A stretch of DNA of 64,000 nucleotides from Chiridota heheva (GCA_020152595.1 JAIGNY010001840.1:129001-193000), one strand, 5' to 3'. Positions 11,761 to 24,292 are shown, counted from the first letter of the stretch. Numbers and translations are program-made. The notes: generated by a model from the sequence alone, not told the origin.

Positions 11761-12306
11761 CCGTATTCTCTTTAAAAAGCGCCCCTCTCCCATAAGAGTG
11801 CCCCTCTCTCATACGTGCCCCCCTCTCATAAGTGCCCCCATGCTATTGTTGTGCTGCTGAGCCTGTGACACATTGCCAGAGCTGAATCTGCACGTACTTG
11901 CCGCACCAGTGTTTAGGATCTGTTGTGATATATTGCACAACCACCAAACATCTTTCTGTCTTTACGGCTGTACAATGATTGAAACTTTTGCCTTGTAATC
12001 ATTTATGTTATTATAAAGGAAAAATGATTTAGATACCGGGGGTATGTATCTTTATGATGTTCATAATGCAATTTTTAATAGTGGAAATATTATGTAGCGA
12101 TGTATGTAGATTTTCTTGAAACTATTTTTACTTGTCGTAATGTTAGTACTAACGTTAGCATAGACTCTGATACATGCATTTGTGTAGCACTGAAAGTGTA
12201 GTGCAATGTTCGTAAGGCTAGGCTATATGTACACAGTATCTCCAAAGAGCGCCCACCTCTAGAAAGTTTTCAAAAGCACCCAGGGCGCTTATTAGAGAAA
12301 ATACGG
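11761..12306. mobile_element. Non-autonomous DNA transposon with TA target duplication (mariner-like MITE)
   Basis: 546 bp with inverted ends ccgtattctctttaaaaagc and the complement of gcgcttattagagaaaatac, about 80% matched, flanked by TA on each side. Next to both ends are subterminal blocks of gcccctctc type. The interior has no ORF. TA duplication points to the Tc1/mariner superfamily (established), although a TTA/TWA target of Harbinger elements cannot be excluded. Confidence 0.7.
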
Positions 12307-12560
12307 TATATCCTTTTGTAAGAAATGCACTCACTATCTACCTATTGATTGAGGTCTTGGAATATTTTTCAAAATTAAGAAAGGACTTTTCTTTTTCCCT
12401 TGAGGCATCTCAGATCAATGGACATGAGATATGATTGTTTTTTATGTTGATGCTGTGCTTGCACTGTTGTATCTAATAGGTGTTTATTGGGGTTTATATT
12501 CATTAGGATCCTATGCTAGATTGTACACATGTACAGTAAGGTACAGTAGCTGTTTTCAAC
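12307..12560. other. Unique sequence
   Basis: Short unique segment between the TA-flanked MITE and the 30-bp array; nothing recognised. Confidence 0.5.
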
Positions 12561-15495
12561 AAAATGGAACATATAGCATTATGTGATATGACTACATGTA
12601 ATATGGCAGTATGTGATATGGCTACATGTAATATGGCAGTATGTGATATGACTACATGTAATATGGCAGTCTGTAATATGACTACATGTAATATGGCAGT
12701 ATGTGATATGACTACGTGTAATATGGCAGTATGTGATATGACTACATGTAATATGGTAGTATGTGATATGACTACATGTAATATGGCAGTATGTGATATG
12801 ACTACATGTAATATGGCAGTATGTGATATGACTACATGTAATATGGCTGTCTGTAATATGACTACATGTAATATGGCAGTCTGTAATATGACTACATGTA
12901 ATATGGCAGTATGTGATATGACCACATGTAATATGGCAGTCTGTAATATGACTACATGTAATATGGCAGTCTGTAATATGACTACATGTAATATGGCAGT
13001 ATGTGATATGACTACGTGTAATATGGCAGTATGTGATATGGCTACATGTAATATGGTAGTATGTGATATGACTACATGTAATATGGCAGTATGTGATATG
13101 ACTACATGTAATATGGCAGTATGTGATATGACTACATGTAATATGGCTGTATGTGATATGACCACATGTAATATGGCAGTATGTGATATGACTACATGTA
13201 ATATGGCAGTATGTGATATGACTACATGTAATATGGCAGTATGTGATATGACTACATGTAATATGGCAGTATGAGATATGACTACATGTAATATAGTAGT
13301 ATGTGATATGACTACATGTAATATGGCAGTATGTGATATGACTACATGTAATATGGCAGTCTGTAATATGACTACATGTAATATGGCAGTATGTGATATG
13401 ACCACATGTAATATGGCAGTCTGTAATATGACTACATGTAATATGGCAGTCTGTAACATGACTACATGTAATATGGCAGTATGTGATATGACTACGTGTA
13501 ATATGGCAGTATGTGATATGACTACATGTAATATGGTAGTATGTGATATGACTACATGTAATATGGCAGTATGTGATATGACTACATGTAATATGGCAGT
13601 ATGTGATATGACTACATGTAATATGGCTGTATGTGATATGACCACATGTAATATGGCAGTATGTGATATGACTACATGTAATATGGCAGTATGTGATATG
13701 ACTACATGTAATATGGCAGTATGTGATATGACTACATGTAATATGGCAGTATGTGATATGACTACATGTAATATAGTAGTATGTGATATGACTACATGTA
13801 ATATGGCAGTATGTGATATGACTACATGTATTATGGCAGTATGTCATATGACCACATGTAATATGGCAGTATGTGATGACTACATGTAATATGGCAGTAT
13901 GTGATATGACTACATGTAATATGGCAGTATGTGATATGACTACATGTAATATGGCAATATGTGATATGACAACATGTAATATGGCAGTATGTGATATGAC
14001 TACGTGTAATATAGTAGTATGTGATATGACCACATGTAATATGGCAGTATGTGATATGACTACATGTAATATGGCAGTATGTGATATGACTACATGTAAT
14101 ATGGCACTATGTGATATGACTACATGTAATATGGCAGTATGTGATATGACCACATGTAATATGGCAGTATGTGATATGACTACATGTAATATGGCAATAT
14201 GTGATATGACAACATGTAATATGGCAGTATGTGATATGACTACGTGTAATATAGTAGTATGTGATATGACCACATGTAATATGGCAGTATGTGATATGAC
14301 TACATGTAATATGGCAGTATGTGATATGACTACATGTAATATGGCACTATGTGATATGACTACATTTAATATGGCAGTATGTGATATGACTACATGTAAT
14401 ATGGCAGTATGTGATGACTGCATGTAATATAGTAGTATGTGATATGACCACATGTAATATGGCAGTATGTGTATGACTACATGTAATATGGCAGTATGTG
14501 ATATGACTACTGTACATGTACATTAATATGGCAGTATGTGATATGACCACATGTAATATGGCAGTATGTGATATGACTACATGTAATATGGCAGTATGTG
14601 ATATGACTACATGTAATATGGCACTATGTGATATGACTACATGTAATATGGCAGTATGTGATATGACTACATGTAATATAGTAGTATGTGATATGACTAC
14701 ATGTAATATAGCAGTATGTGATGACTACATGTAATATAGTAGTATGTGATATGACCACATGTAATATGGCAGTATGTGATATGACTACATGTAATATGGC
14801 AGTATCTGATATGACTACTGTACATGTACATTAATATGGCAGTATGTGATATGACCACATGTAATATGGCAGTATGTGATATGACTACATGTAATATGGC
14901 AGTATGTGATATGACTACATGTAATATGGCACTATGTGATATGACTACATGTAATATGGCAGTATGTGATATGACTACATGTAATATGGCAGTATGTGAT
15001 ATGACTACGCGTAATATGGCAGTATGTGATATGACTACGCGTAATATGACAGTATGTGATATGACTACATGTAATATGGCAGTATGTGATATGAGTATGT
15101 GTAATATGGCAGTATGTGATATGACTACATGTAATATGGCAGTATGTGATATGACTACGTGTAATATGGCAGTATGTGATATGACTACATGTAATATGGC
15201 AGTATGTGATATGACTACATGTAATATGGCAGTATGTGATATGACTACAAGTAATATGGCAGTATGTGATATGACCACATGTAATATGGCAGTATGTGAT
15301 ATGACTACGTGTAATATGGCAGTATTTGATATGACTACATGTAATATGGCAGTATGTGATATAACTACATGTAATATGGCAGTACTTGATATGGCTACAT
15401 GTAATATGGCAGTATTTGATATGACTACATGTAATATGGCAGTATGTGATATGACCACATATAATATGGCAGTATGTGATATGACTACATGTAAT
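12561..15495. repeat. Long minisatellite, 30-bp unit (atgtaatatggcagtatgtg)
   Basis: About 98 copies over 2.9 kb. The unit is tacatgtaatatggcag plus tatgtgatatgac. Variants repeat at 480 bp (13051-13271 against 13531-13751), 240 bp (13950 against 14190) and about 305 bp (14408-14520 against 14721-14826), showing successive block duplications. Frames are open on both strands. Confidence 0.95.
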
Positions 15496-15724
15496 CAATC
15501 AATTTGAATCTATCACAGAGTTGCTGATGATTCAAATCTCTTGAACAAAAGCTACAGGAATATGACAATGGGTTTATTTAAAAGTCTTTAGAAATTATGA
15601 AATTATTTGCGAGTTTGATCAAGAACATGTAATAGAATGGAGATGGTAAAGGCTGAGGCAAAATATACAGATGGGTTGTTGGTTAGAAATTATCGGGAAC
15701 TATTATGGTCAAATGCGTCAGTAT

Positions 15725-16390
15725 ATTTTTGAAGTTGGGGGGCCAAACATATATCAGCGTGGGGTCTAAGGGGATTCCCCCGTTGGGACCCAGGAATTAC
15801 CTGAAAGCTCTGCGGATTTGAGGCTAAAATATAGGCATGTATTTAACTGAATTTTACCTGTCGCAACTTTTACAAATTCAATCATAAGCTGAAGATTTCA
15901 ACTGGACAGGGCCAAAACTCCCTGAGATGATTTAACCTTTCCGGCTGGGAAAGATAAAATTAAGAAATTATTAAAATCATATTGAAAAAATTGAAGGGAA
16001 TTATAGCAAAATGATTGGGATTTTGGGTAAGATATGGCAACATTTCCAAAAGTTGAAGAAAATTTGTCAAATTTTAAGGTAATTGAAGAAAAAAAAGAAT
16101 TGGCCAAAGAAATTACTGACAGTGAGGAAACTTTAATTGAATTCCCCAATAATTGAAGAAAATTTCCTGAAATACTTCCCGAAAAGGAAGGAAATTTCCT
16201 AAAATGTGAAGAAATTTTCCCAAAATTGAAGGGTATTTCTCCAAAATTGGAGAATTCCTGATTGGTAGCAGCTTAAACATTGATAGAAACTTTATTTACC
16301 AGTGTAATTTTTCCGCTTGTAACCATGAAATGTTGGGGGTCATGATCCCACCCCTGGGAGGGGACCCTTCCTATGCCCCAGTGGTACTGA
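15725..16390. mobile_element. Degenerate dispersed repeat with MITE-like core
   Basis: Contains aaagctctgcggatttg next to ggattcccccgttgggaccc, resembling the core of the 25022 element. An AT-rich series of tgaagaaaattt words follows, then a gggaggggaccc block near 16358. The AT-rich part resembles, in inverted orientation, 5140-5400. Boundaries are uncertain, and it may be two old insertions. Confidence 0.35.
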
Positions 16391-16478
16391 TCCATTCTTT
16401 GCTAAAATATCAGTGACTTTGGGATGAGGGCTATTTGTCTCAGGTTGTTGAACTCTTACAAAAATTTCTTACGATTAA

Positions 16479-16547
16479 GGCCCAATTTCTCATAAGAATT
16501 CAAGAGATTCACATGAGTTCTCAAGAACTCATGTGAGAAATTAGGCC
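16479..16547. repeat. Nested palindrome
   Basis: Inner perfect inverted repeat TCACATGAGTTCT-CA-AGAACTCATGTGA (16509-16536). Outer arms ggcccaatttct (16479-16490) and agaaattaggcc (16536-16547) match at 11 of 12. An 18-bp insert on the left side separates inner and outer arms. Could be the core of a foldback element. Confidence 0.85.
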
Positions 16548-17196
16548 ATCTTTATGAGAATTTTTTCTAAAGGAAGACCTTTTGTACAACATCGAGTGCC
16601 ATGGACAAGTGTATTCGTAAGCTTTTAATGTCGATGTCATTTCTATAAAGTTGCTGTTCTTGTGCAATTGTGGAGGGATAGCTATGGCAACTCCATTGGC
16701 TGCGGAGTAATAATCCAATGGTATCTGCCATCTTCAAGATTGTATATAAGGTATCTTGGTTGAAGCATCCATCCAACTCAGCAAGAAATGGATCCCAAGG
16801 ATGGATGTGTTGATGTCTGAGGTATTCATCGACAGAGAATGAACTTAAAATTATTTCTTTGTTAATTGGAGTGCTTGTTTTCTTACAAGAACTCGTTTGA
16901 TTTGTGTCATGTATGTTTGTAGGTCTATGGTCATCTGAATGAGAATGAATTCATTTGTTCCAGTAATTTTTTTTTCTTTTTCTTTTAAATATTTTAAATG
17001 ATACATTTCTCAGTTGACAGTTGGGGAAAAGGAAAGGGGAGGGGGAGGAATAACTATTTCTGAAAAGTTGGGGACAACGCCTTAGTCCTTATAATGCTGA
17101 TGGCAGCCAAACACAGCTTTTCATGAAATTCTGCAATGTTGTGCAGAACCATTCCTGATTTTTGACTATTCTATTGTACAGACTTGTGATGTCTTA
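16548..17196. other. Unique intronic sequence
   Basis: No exon or repeat recognised. A T/C-rich tract near 16966-16990 and a G/A-rich tract near 17025-17050 are present. Confidence 0.5.
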
Positions 17197-17860
17197 CATT
17201 AGGCTGGTACAGCCAACATTAGATTGGTACAGCCAACATTAGGTTGGTACAGCCAACATGAGGTTCGTACAGCCAACATGAGGTTCGTACAGCCAACTTG
17301 AGGTTGGTACAGCCAACATGAGGTTGGTACAGCCAACATGAGGTTGGTACAGCCAACATGAGGTTGGTACAGCCAACATGAGGTTGGTACAGCCAACATG
17401 AGGTTGGTACAGCCAACATGAGGTTGGTACAGCCAACATGAGGTTGGTACAGCCAACATGAGGTTGGTACAGCCAACATGAGGTTGGTACAGCCAACATG
17501 AGGTTGGTACAGCCAACATGAGGTTGGTACAGCCAACATGAGGTTGGTACAGCCAACATGAGGTTGGTACAGCCAACATGAGGTTGGTACAGCCAACATG
17601 AGGTTGGTACAGCCAACATGAGGTTGGTACAGCCAACATGAGGTTGGTACAGCCAACATGAGGTTGGTACAGCCAACATGAGGTTGGTACAGCCAACATG
17701 AGGTTGGTACAGCCAACATGAGGTTGGTACAGCCAACATGAGGTTGGTACAGCCAACATGAGGTTGGTACAGCCAACATGAGGTTGGTACAGCCAACATG
17801 AGGTTGGTACAGCCAACATGAGGTTGGTACAGCCAACATGAGGTTGGTACAGCCAACATG
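17197..17860. repeat. Very homogeneous minisatellite, 20-bp unit (aggttggtacagccaacatg)
   Basis: About 33 copies. The first five vary; from about 17300 to 17860 I saw no differences between roughly 28 copies. Each unit holds the inverted repeat gttgg-tacag-ccaac. The array ends 100 bp before exon 17964. Confidence 0.96.
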
Positions 17861-17963
17861 CATTTTGCACAGAATTTAAAAGTTTCGACTCATCAACACC
17901 ATTGCCCTACTTAGCCTTAACACTTGCATCATTTATATTCTAAATACTTGTTTTGCATTACAG

Positions 17964-18092
17964 GTTATCTTGGTAAGATGGAACGAACCATTCCAGAAGA
18001 TGGCGACCTGCGACGCTCAAGGGGTCATCTTTGTTTGGATCAAGTATGAAGGAAGGTGGTCCGTAGAGCTTGTAAATGACCGTTCTTGCCAG
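17964..18092 (+). CDS. TULP4: TULP4-like exon, WD40 propeller segment (first exon seen)
   Basis: A 129-nt exon in phase 0, bounded by a CAG acceptor (17961-17963) and a donor reading CAG|gtaaga. It encodes 43 residues including RWNEPFQKMATCDAQG and VWIKYEGRWSVELVNDR. From memory these are almost identical to the N-terminal WD40 region of vertebrate tubby-like protein 4; the paralogue WDR35/IFT121 has a recognisably different version of the motif, so TULP4 is preferred. TULP4 is a WD40 + SOCS-box + tubby-domain protein; the SOCS box suggests a substrate receptor of a Cullin-RING ligase, but its role is poorly defined. The preceding exon, which should carry the initiator Met and the first blade, was not recognised in 1-17963. 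The exon lies only about 100 bp after a very regular 20-bp array. Confidence 0.93.
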
Positions 18093-18440
18093 GTAAGATA
18101 TCTGTCTCCCTCAATTACTTGATAGTGATGATCTATATTAGGGACTAAATCAATAGTTGACTGTCCATTTCGTGTTAACCCTTGGTCCAACATCTGTGAA
18201 TTTTGGTAGTGGAAAGAAGTGGTAGCTTTACTTAAAGGAGTACAAATTTTGATGATCAAACAAAGCAAAAACATGTTTAAGTCGTAATTTCCCTTTTTCT
18301 TCTTCTGGCCTTTGCCCGCCTAGGTAAACGATGAAAAGTGCCTTAGTTGGGGGTGAGGAGGGTACTGTTAGCCTATTTAAAAACCTAAGCCAACATCTAC
18401 TTTGATAGGCCCCTTGAGGATGGTTAAATCCTAAAGATCT

Positions 18441-18807
18441 GCATGAAGCATGCATTAGTGGGGACAACTGGAAAGCCTTTGCTACAAATTGTGCCCTTTG
18501 CAGACATATACTGTCCAGGCTGGTCACCCTGTGTGCACAGTTCAACAAACAGAAGAAGACAGCATCAAAGACCAACACCATACAGACTTCAGTTTTCATG
18601 TGTGGTGACCTCAACCAATCTCCTAACATGGCATAGCCATCGAAGAAGATGTTGGCTCAGGGTTGCGAATAGGCCCAGTGTTTGCCTATCAAGAACTTTG
18701 ATGTTTGGTACGCTGCCCTGCCAGGATATATTAAAGATAAGGAGGAGACATGGATGTGGAAAGAGTTAGGCTTCTATATTTTCGCTAAGGAAAGTTGTCC
18801 AGGCCTC
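18441..18807 (+). pseudogene. Coding-like stretch of unknown identity that leads into the 36-bp array
   Basis: One frame reads KDLHEACISGDNWKAFATNC, then ALCRHILSRLVTLCAQFNKQ, is broken by two stops near 18635-18670, and continues PIKNFDVWYAALPGYIKDKE then ETWMWKELGFYIFAKESCPG up to the array. The amino-acid composition looks like a real globular protein, unlike the surrounding intron, but I do not recognise the family. It may be a decayed processed pseudogene or LINE part. The frame enters the first unit of the 36-bp array (LTAIQEDTLYT). Confidence 0.3.
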
Positions 18808-19680
18808 ACTGCCATACAGGAGGATACTCTGTACACATGCCTCACTACCATGCAGGAGGATACTCTGTACACATGCCTCACTACCATGCAGGAGGATACT
18901 CTGTACACATGCCTCACTACCATGCAGGAGGATACTCTGTACACATGCCTCACTACCATGCAGGAGGATACTCTGTACACATGCCTCACTACCATACAGG
19001 AGGATACTCTGTACACAGGCCTCACTACCATACAGGAGGATACTCTGTACACATGCCTCACTACCATACAGGAGGATACTCTGTACACATGCCTCACTAC
19101 CATGCAGGAGGATACTCTGTACACAGGTCTCACTACCATACAGGAGGATACTCTGTACACATGCCTCACTACCATACAGGAGGATACTCTGTACATATGC
19201 CTCACTACCATACAGGAGGATACTCTGTACACATGCCTCACTACCATGCAGGAGGATACTCTGTACTCGGGTCTCACTACCATACAGGAGGATACTCTGT
19301 ACACAGGTCTCACTACCATACAGGAGGATACTCTGTACACATGCCTCACTACCATGCGGGAGGATATTCTGTACACAGGTCTCACTACCATACAGGAGGA
19401 TACTCTGTACGCAGGCCTCGATCACCACCATGCAGGAGGATACTCTGTACGCAGGCCTCGATCACCACCATGCAGGAGGATACTCTGTACACTGGCCTCA
19501 CTACCATGCAGGAGGATACTCTGTACATATGCCTCACTACCATACAGGAGGATACTCTGTACACAGGCCTCACTACCATACAGGAGGATACTCTGTACGC
19601 AGGCCTCGATCACCACCATACAGGAGGGTACTGTACACATGCCTCACTACCATACAGGGGTACTGTATACACAATAGGAG
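18808..19680. repeat. Minisatellite, 36-bp unit (ccatacaggaggatactctg)
   Basis: About 24 copies made of ccatacaggaggatactctg and tacacatgcctcacta. Toward the end, units with ggcctcgatcaccaccat are mixed in. The 36-bp period keeps ORFs open on both strands. It begins in a coding-like stretch (18441-18807). Confidence 0.93.
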
Positions 19681-19689
19681 TATACACGG

Positions 19690-19824
19690 TATAAAACAAG
19701 AAGCAACATGGCTATAAATGGGTTTTTATTTATGACTGTGTCGTTTAAGCGTGTCAAAGAAAAAATAATTACTATGAGATATTAAAAGATCATAGGTCTA
19801 ATGGCTTTCAAGATAATGATCAAT

Positions 19825-19860
<36 letters not shown>

Positions 19861-21493
19861 AGCCCTAATTTGAACGCCCGGGTTGAACACACAAGGTTTT
19901 GCCCGACTACTATGACAACTGCAATGTGTAAGAAAGTAATTTTTGTCCGAACTTCTGGCAGCTGAAATATTGCATTTGATACTCATGTAATTGATCTCTT
20001 CAAAACACTCTTCAATATTATTTAGAAGTAACACGAGATGACGAGGGTGAAAGACATTTTATTGATTGATGTGAAACTCAGTATTTCATTCACATCTTGA
20101 AAACAAAAAATATTGCAGGGCGGGACTTGGTAAATTCAGCTGTAAATTCAGTTCAGCTTGGCAATTATCATCAGATTACTGTACACCTGCCAACTTTAAT
20201 ACAAGGAATATTGTCCATTCAGAAAGTTTTAATGAAATTGCGTGGTTATAAGTGGATGATATACAATATAATTCATTTGACACATGGGCCATCAATACTC
20301 GGGGAGGTGAGATCAGTAAAATTTGCTTTATGTAGTCAATGGAACCTTTTTTTTTAAAGAATTGAGTGCTCTCGTTAAATGTGCGCGCGCATTAATGTGC
20401 CCCTCAACAAGTCTAGCACTCTTCCCCTTTTAAAATGAAGCTAGGGGTCTTCACAGATTTTATGTTTTATTCCGAAATATGTATTTATTCCAAAAACTTG
20501 GGTAAAATTAGGTCCTGAATTCTCTCCTCCAATTTTAAAGAAAATTAATAACGTAATAAGATGCAAAAACATAATTTGCGGTTTTATTCCATAAGCAATT
20601 GAAGTGAAACACGAAAAAAAAACGATCAAAAATAATAGAATAACAACAAATGAAATTCCGGCTAAAAAATCTTTGCTTGTATTTTGAAAATACACGTGAC
20701 TACTATTCTTGAAAAGTATGCATAAAATCAGAATATTCATCAATTTCTATTTTCAGAACTATCAAAACAATGCAGACGCAACTAAGTCGAGCGAATGTGT
20801 ATCCCAAATTTTACACCAGGAATTTGTTATAATTTCTCTATGATCGTGTGAAAATATCCTTTACAAGGTTCCTTAGAAGGTGCCTAATCAAATCACTAAA
20901 ATAATGTTCCACGCACATACCGCAAAACAAAACAGCAAACTTTTTTAAGTAATCATAAAGGTCCTGCGCCTCTTAACCTCTTCGTCATTTATACATTCTA
21001 CAAAATGTATAGATAGGGGTCTCCGTCCCCTCCCTAATTGGAATGTGTCTTTTATTTTGGTTTTGCTTAACTAAATCTTTAAATAATCTTTCAACAAACT
21101 GGCGCCCTTGATAATAAGTAGGCCACCACCTGGGCAAGGTCATAAATCACCCAGTCAGAATTGGGTTTTGGAAATGTTTGAAGTGTCAATGAAATATGAT
21201 ATCTTTAAACAAGAGCCATTACACAATAAATATGTGGAGTACTGGGGCAGTTCCCAAGGAAACTGGGTTTTGTTTAAGAAATTTCATTTTATGTTGGGAG
21301 ATAACACAAGCTGTGCTTGGGTGCAAAGTTTGCAGGAATGCTAGTGAATGAGAAAGTTGTCGATCTGAGTTTATTTCCATTCAATCTTTCTATGGTGCTA
21401 ACCAGTTTGCCGTATTTATGATTTTTATTTTTTTATCAACAATTTTTGTTACAAAATGAAACAAAGACTTGGAGAGAGCTTTTTTACAAGGTT
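19690..21493. other. Unique AT-rich intronic sequence
   Basis: No exon with conserved peptide seen. Holds the 31-A run and a gtgcgcgcgc stretch near 20382. ORFs of 78-100 codons here lack recognisable domains. Confidence 0.5.
19829..19859. repeat. Poly(A) run
   Basis: 31 consecutive A. It could be the tail of a retroposed sequence lying upstream on the + strand, but the preceding bases give no recognisable SINE or LINE. Confidence 0.9.
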
Positions 21494-21715
21494 CTACCTT
21501 TTTAATAGTGTAGGGGTATTTTATTTACATGCCGGAACAGTAGGAATTTTGTTAAGTTTAAAAAGTATCTACCTTTTTAATAGTGTAGGGGTATTTTATT
21601 TACATACCGGAACAGTAGGAATTTTGTTAAGTTTAAAAAGTATCTACCTTTTTAATAGTGTAGGGGTATTTTATTTACATGCCGGGACAATAGGAATTTT
21701 GTTAAGTTTGGGCCA
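21494..21715. repeat. Three tandem copies of a 75-bp unit
   Basis: Copies start at 21494, 21569 and 21644 with ctacctttttaatagtgtag and differ at a handful of sites. The period equals 25 codons, so an 89-codon ORF runs through them by chance. Confidence 0.93.
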
Positions 21716-23207
21716 TTATCTGTGAGCAATTTCGCGATCGATATAACTGATATTTATCATTATTTTGATTGGATTGAATTCGGAATAAAGTCGGCAAAAT
21801 TGAGTAAGTTGATTATTTCTCTTTCAGTCACTGCTTTATTCTGTTAAGTAAAATTTCAGAGCACAATTAAGTATAGGCTTTAAATAAACCAAAGGTTTAA
21901 AATTCCCGATTTTGACTAAAACATTGAAGTCATCAATTTATGAAAAATTGAACACGGTAGGTCTAACAAGAAAAACATACACAAAAATGAAAATGTAAAA
22001 CATTATTTGGTCATGATTTCTTGATTCTTGAAATGCACCCGTTGTGAAAGATAAGAAAGAAAAAGACCTACAATTTTAGGTTGTTAAAAGATATTTTGAA
22101 ATTGTTCTTCTTTCTTCTTTTTTTTTTGATGAAAGATCAATATCATTATCACTGCAAAATTGGAGCCGAGAGACATATTTAAGGACTCATTAATTTTCAG
22201 TTTTTCCCTAGTTTAAAAACTGTTACATTTTGGCTCGACGCAACTAATTTAACTGATACGGTACTGTTAACAGGAGTTTGTCAGTTGAATCACGATATTA
22301 TTTGTAACTTGTTTTGAAGATGTTTTTTTCGCGGAACACATTACGAGCAATAACAGGTTCCTTTTTTTTCTTCTTTTATAATCCGAGTACTTGACCTTCC
22401 ACAATCCCATTACGTTTCTGAAATAAGATTAATGTGACTGTTTATCATTCTTTGCTCAGTTGAAGCATGGAGCTATTACTAGCTTGATGGTTGGAGGTAC
22501 TTTCCAACAAGATTACCAGCGATATCCTGCGCAATATCGCGAGGTATTGTTCTTATTGTTATGCAGGAAAGTGTGTTGGTACAATGGCTTTACTGAAGCA
22601 TGTGTTATGGGTGCATTTAATCCGCCATGAATAGAAAAAAATCTCGCAGTTTTGCGAGATTCGGCGGCATGCTGCATATCGCAAGTTGGCTCGCCTCCCT
22701 AAACATATATAGGCTAGTACATAGGCCCTATGCATGATGTACGTACACTGTACAATGTAAAAGTTTTGATGTTGTTTTGAATGCAGGCTGTCAATTGTCA
22801 ACAATATTATTAGCTAGGATTCTACTTTCCTCCTGTATTGTGTGATCTATATCTGTGAAGCGATCACAATCTGCAAGTCAAGTTACTATACTGTAAGGAG
22901 GTAGGTGTGTTTGAGATCTGAATAGTATATTATCGTTGACAATTGGTCAAAGTTCATAAAACCTCATGAAAGTTTGGAAATGATAAACAAAAGTATTTTC
23001 TAGTTTATTTTGGGATTGTTACCCCAAATTTCATGATTCAACAATCAACATTAGAAAAGGATTGGGTATGAACTTTTTCTTAATATTTTTTAGGATAATA
23101 ATAGTCCAATTAATTAATGTTTTTAGTATTTTAAGCGCAATTTTCATTCTCTTCAGCGAGGCAGGCCTACACAAGTGTGTATCTTAACAATGCATGCTTC
23201 GCTAGCG
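21716..23207. other. Unique AT-rich intronic sequence
   Basis: No gene or dispersed element recognised other than the 22640 hairpin. Pyrimidine runs near 22108-22125 and 22362-22376. Confidence 0.5.
22640..22661. repeat. Hairpin aatctcgca-gttt-tgcgagatt
   Basis: Perfect 9-bp stem with a 4-nt loop, further enclosed by ccgcc (22622) and ggcgg (22664). No T-run or other terminator or RNA-gene features in this animal context; function unknown. Confidence 0.6.
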
Positions 23208-23822
23208 CGCAGTGCCCTGTACATTACGCAATGCCCTGTACATTACGCAGTGCCCTGTACATTACACAGTGCCCTGTACATTATACAGCGCCCTGTACAT
23301 TACACAGCGCCCTGTACATTACACAGCGCCCTGTACATTTCACAGCGCCCTGTACATTACACAGCGCCCTGTACATTACACAGCGCCCTGTACATTACAC
23401 AGCGCCCTGTACATTACACAGCGCCCTGTACATTGCACAGCGCCCTGTACATTGCACAGCCCCCTGTGCATTACACAGCCCCCTGTACATTACACAGCGC
23501 CCTGTACATTACACAGCACCCTGTACATTACACAGCGCCCTGTACATTTCACAGCGCCCTGTACATTACACAGCGCCCTGTACATTACACAGCGCCCTGT
23601 ACATTATACAGCGCCCTGTACATTACACAGCGCCCTGTACATTACACAGCCCCCTGTACATTACACAGCGCCCTGTACATTACACAGCGCCCTGTACATT
23701 ACACTGCGCCCTGTACATTACACAGCGCCTTGTACATTACACAGCGCCCTGTACATTACACTGCGTCCTGTACATTACACTGCGTCCTGTGCATTACACA
23801 GCGCCCTGTACATTACACAGCA
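23208..23822. repeat. Minisatellite, 19-bp unit (cgccctgtacattacacag)
   Basis: About 32 copies with few variants (tacattgcacag, tacatttcacag, gcccc). The unit contains the palindrome tgtaca. It is open in all three + frames. Confidence 0.94.
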
Positions 23823-24292
23823 AATTGACTGTAGATATCATAATCTTCCTGTAACTTAGTGTTAGTGCCCTCACTTTTTATTTGAATGACTTGAACTTAT
23901 TCTGTTATACGATATACAGTACTGTATATTTCATGATCTCCTTGTAACTTAGTGTTTGTGCCCTCACTTGTCATTTGAATGACTTGAACTTATCCTGCTA
24001 TAGATTTTGTTATCCCGCTATAGATTTTGTCAATTGTTGCTGTTATACATACAATTTTATTTCCATACATCGTAAATTAATGCAAATCCTAGACTGAGTA
24101 TATCTGGGAGTGTGACTGTTATTGATTTTAGGAGGAGCACACCTGCTTCTCAACCTGAGAGGGAAATACTGCATATTGAAACAAATTTTATTTTACGCCT
24201 CAAATGACATAACATAACAAGATGATGGGCTAAGAAGGGTTATTCACCCCATAAAAAAGCCCAAACCAAGACCACCACCACCACAAAACCCA
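23823..24292. other. Unique sequence with a local duplication
   Basis: A segment with cctgtaacttagtgtt and gtgccctcac occurs twice, near 23850 and 23942, about 92 bp apart. Nothing else recognised. Confidence 0.55.

Noticed and set aside
12579-14453. 624-codon minus-strand ORF (His/Ile/Cys/Thr repeats)
   Set aside because: It is the 30-bp array read in one frame; the opposite strand and other frames are also open, and there is no start context or unique domain.
17197-17860. CRISPR-like array
   Set aside because: Units are contiguous with no unique spacers, the genome is animal, and no cas genes are present; the same applies to all other arrays.
1-17963. Upstream TULP4 exon with the initiator methionine
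   Set aside because: No open segment with TULP4 N-terminal residues and a donor was found; it may lie before the window.
18682-19694. 331-codon + strand ORF and matching minus-strand ORFs
   Set aside because: Apart from the first 40 residues (reported as a coding-like relic) it is the 36-bp array.
21456-21725. 89-codon ORF with a 25-residue repeat
   Set aside because: Three copies of a 75-bp tandem repeat; the length is a multiple of three by chance and there is no supporting motif.
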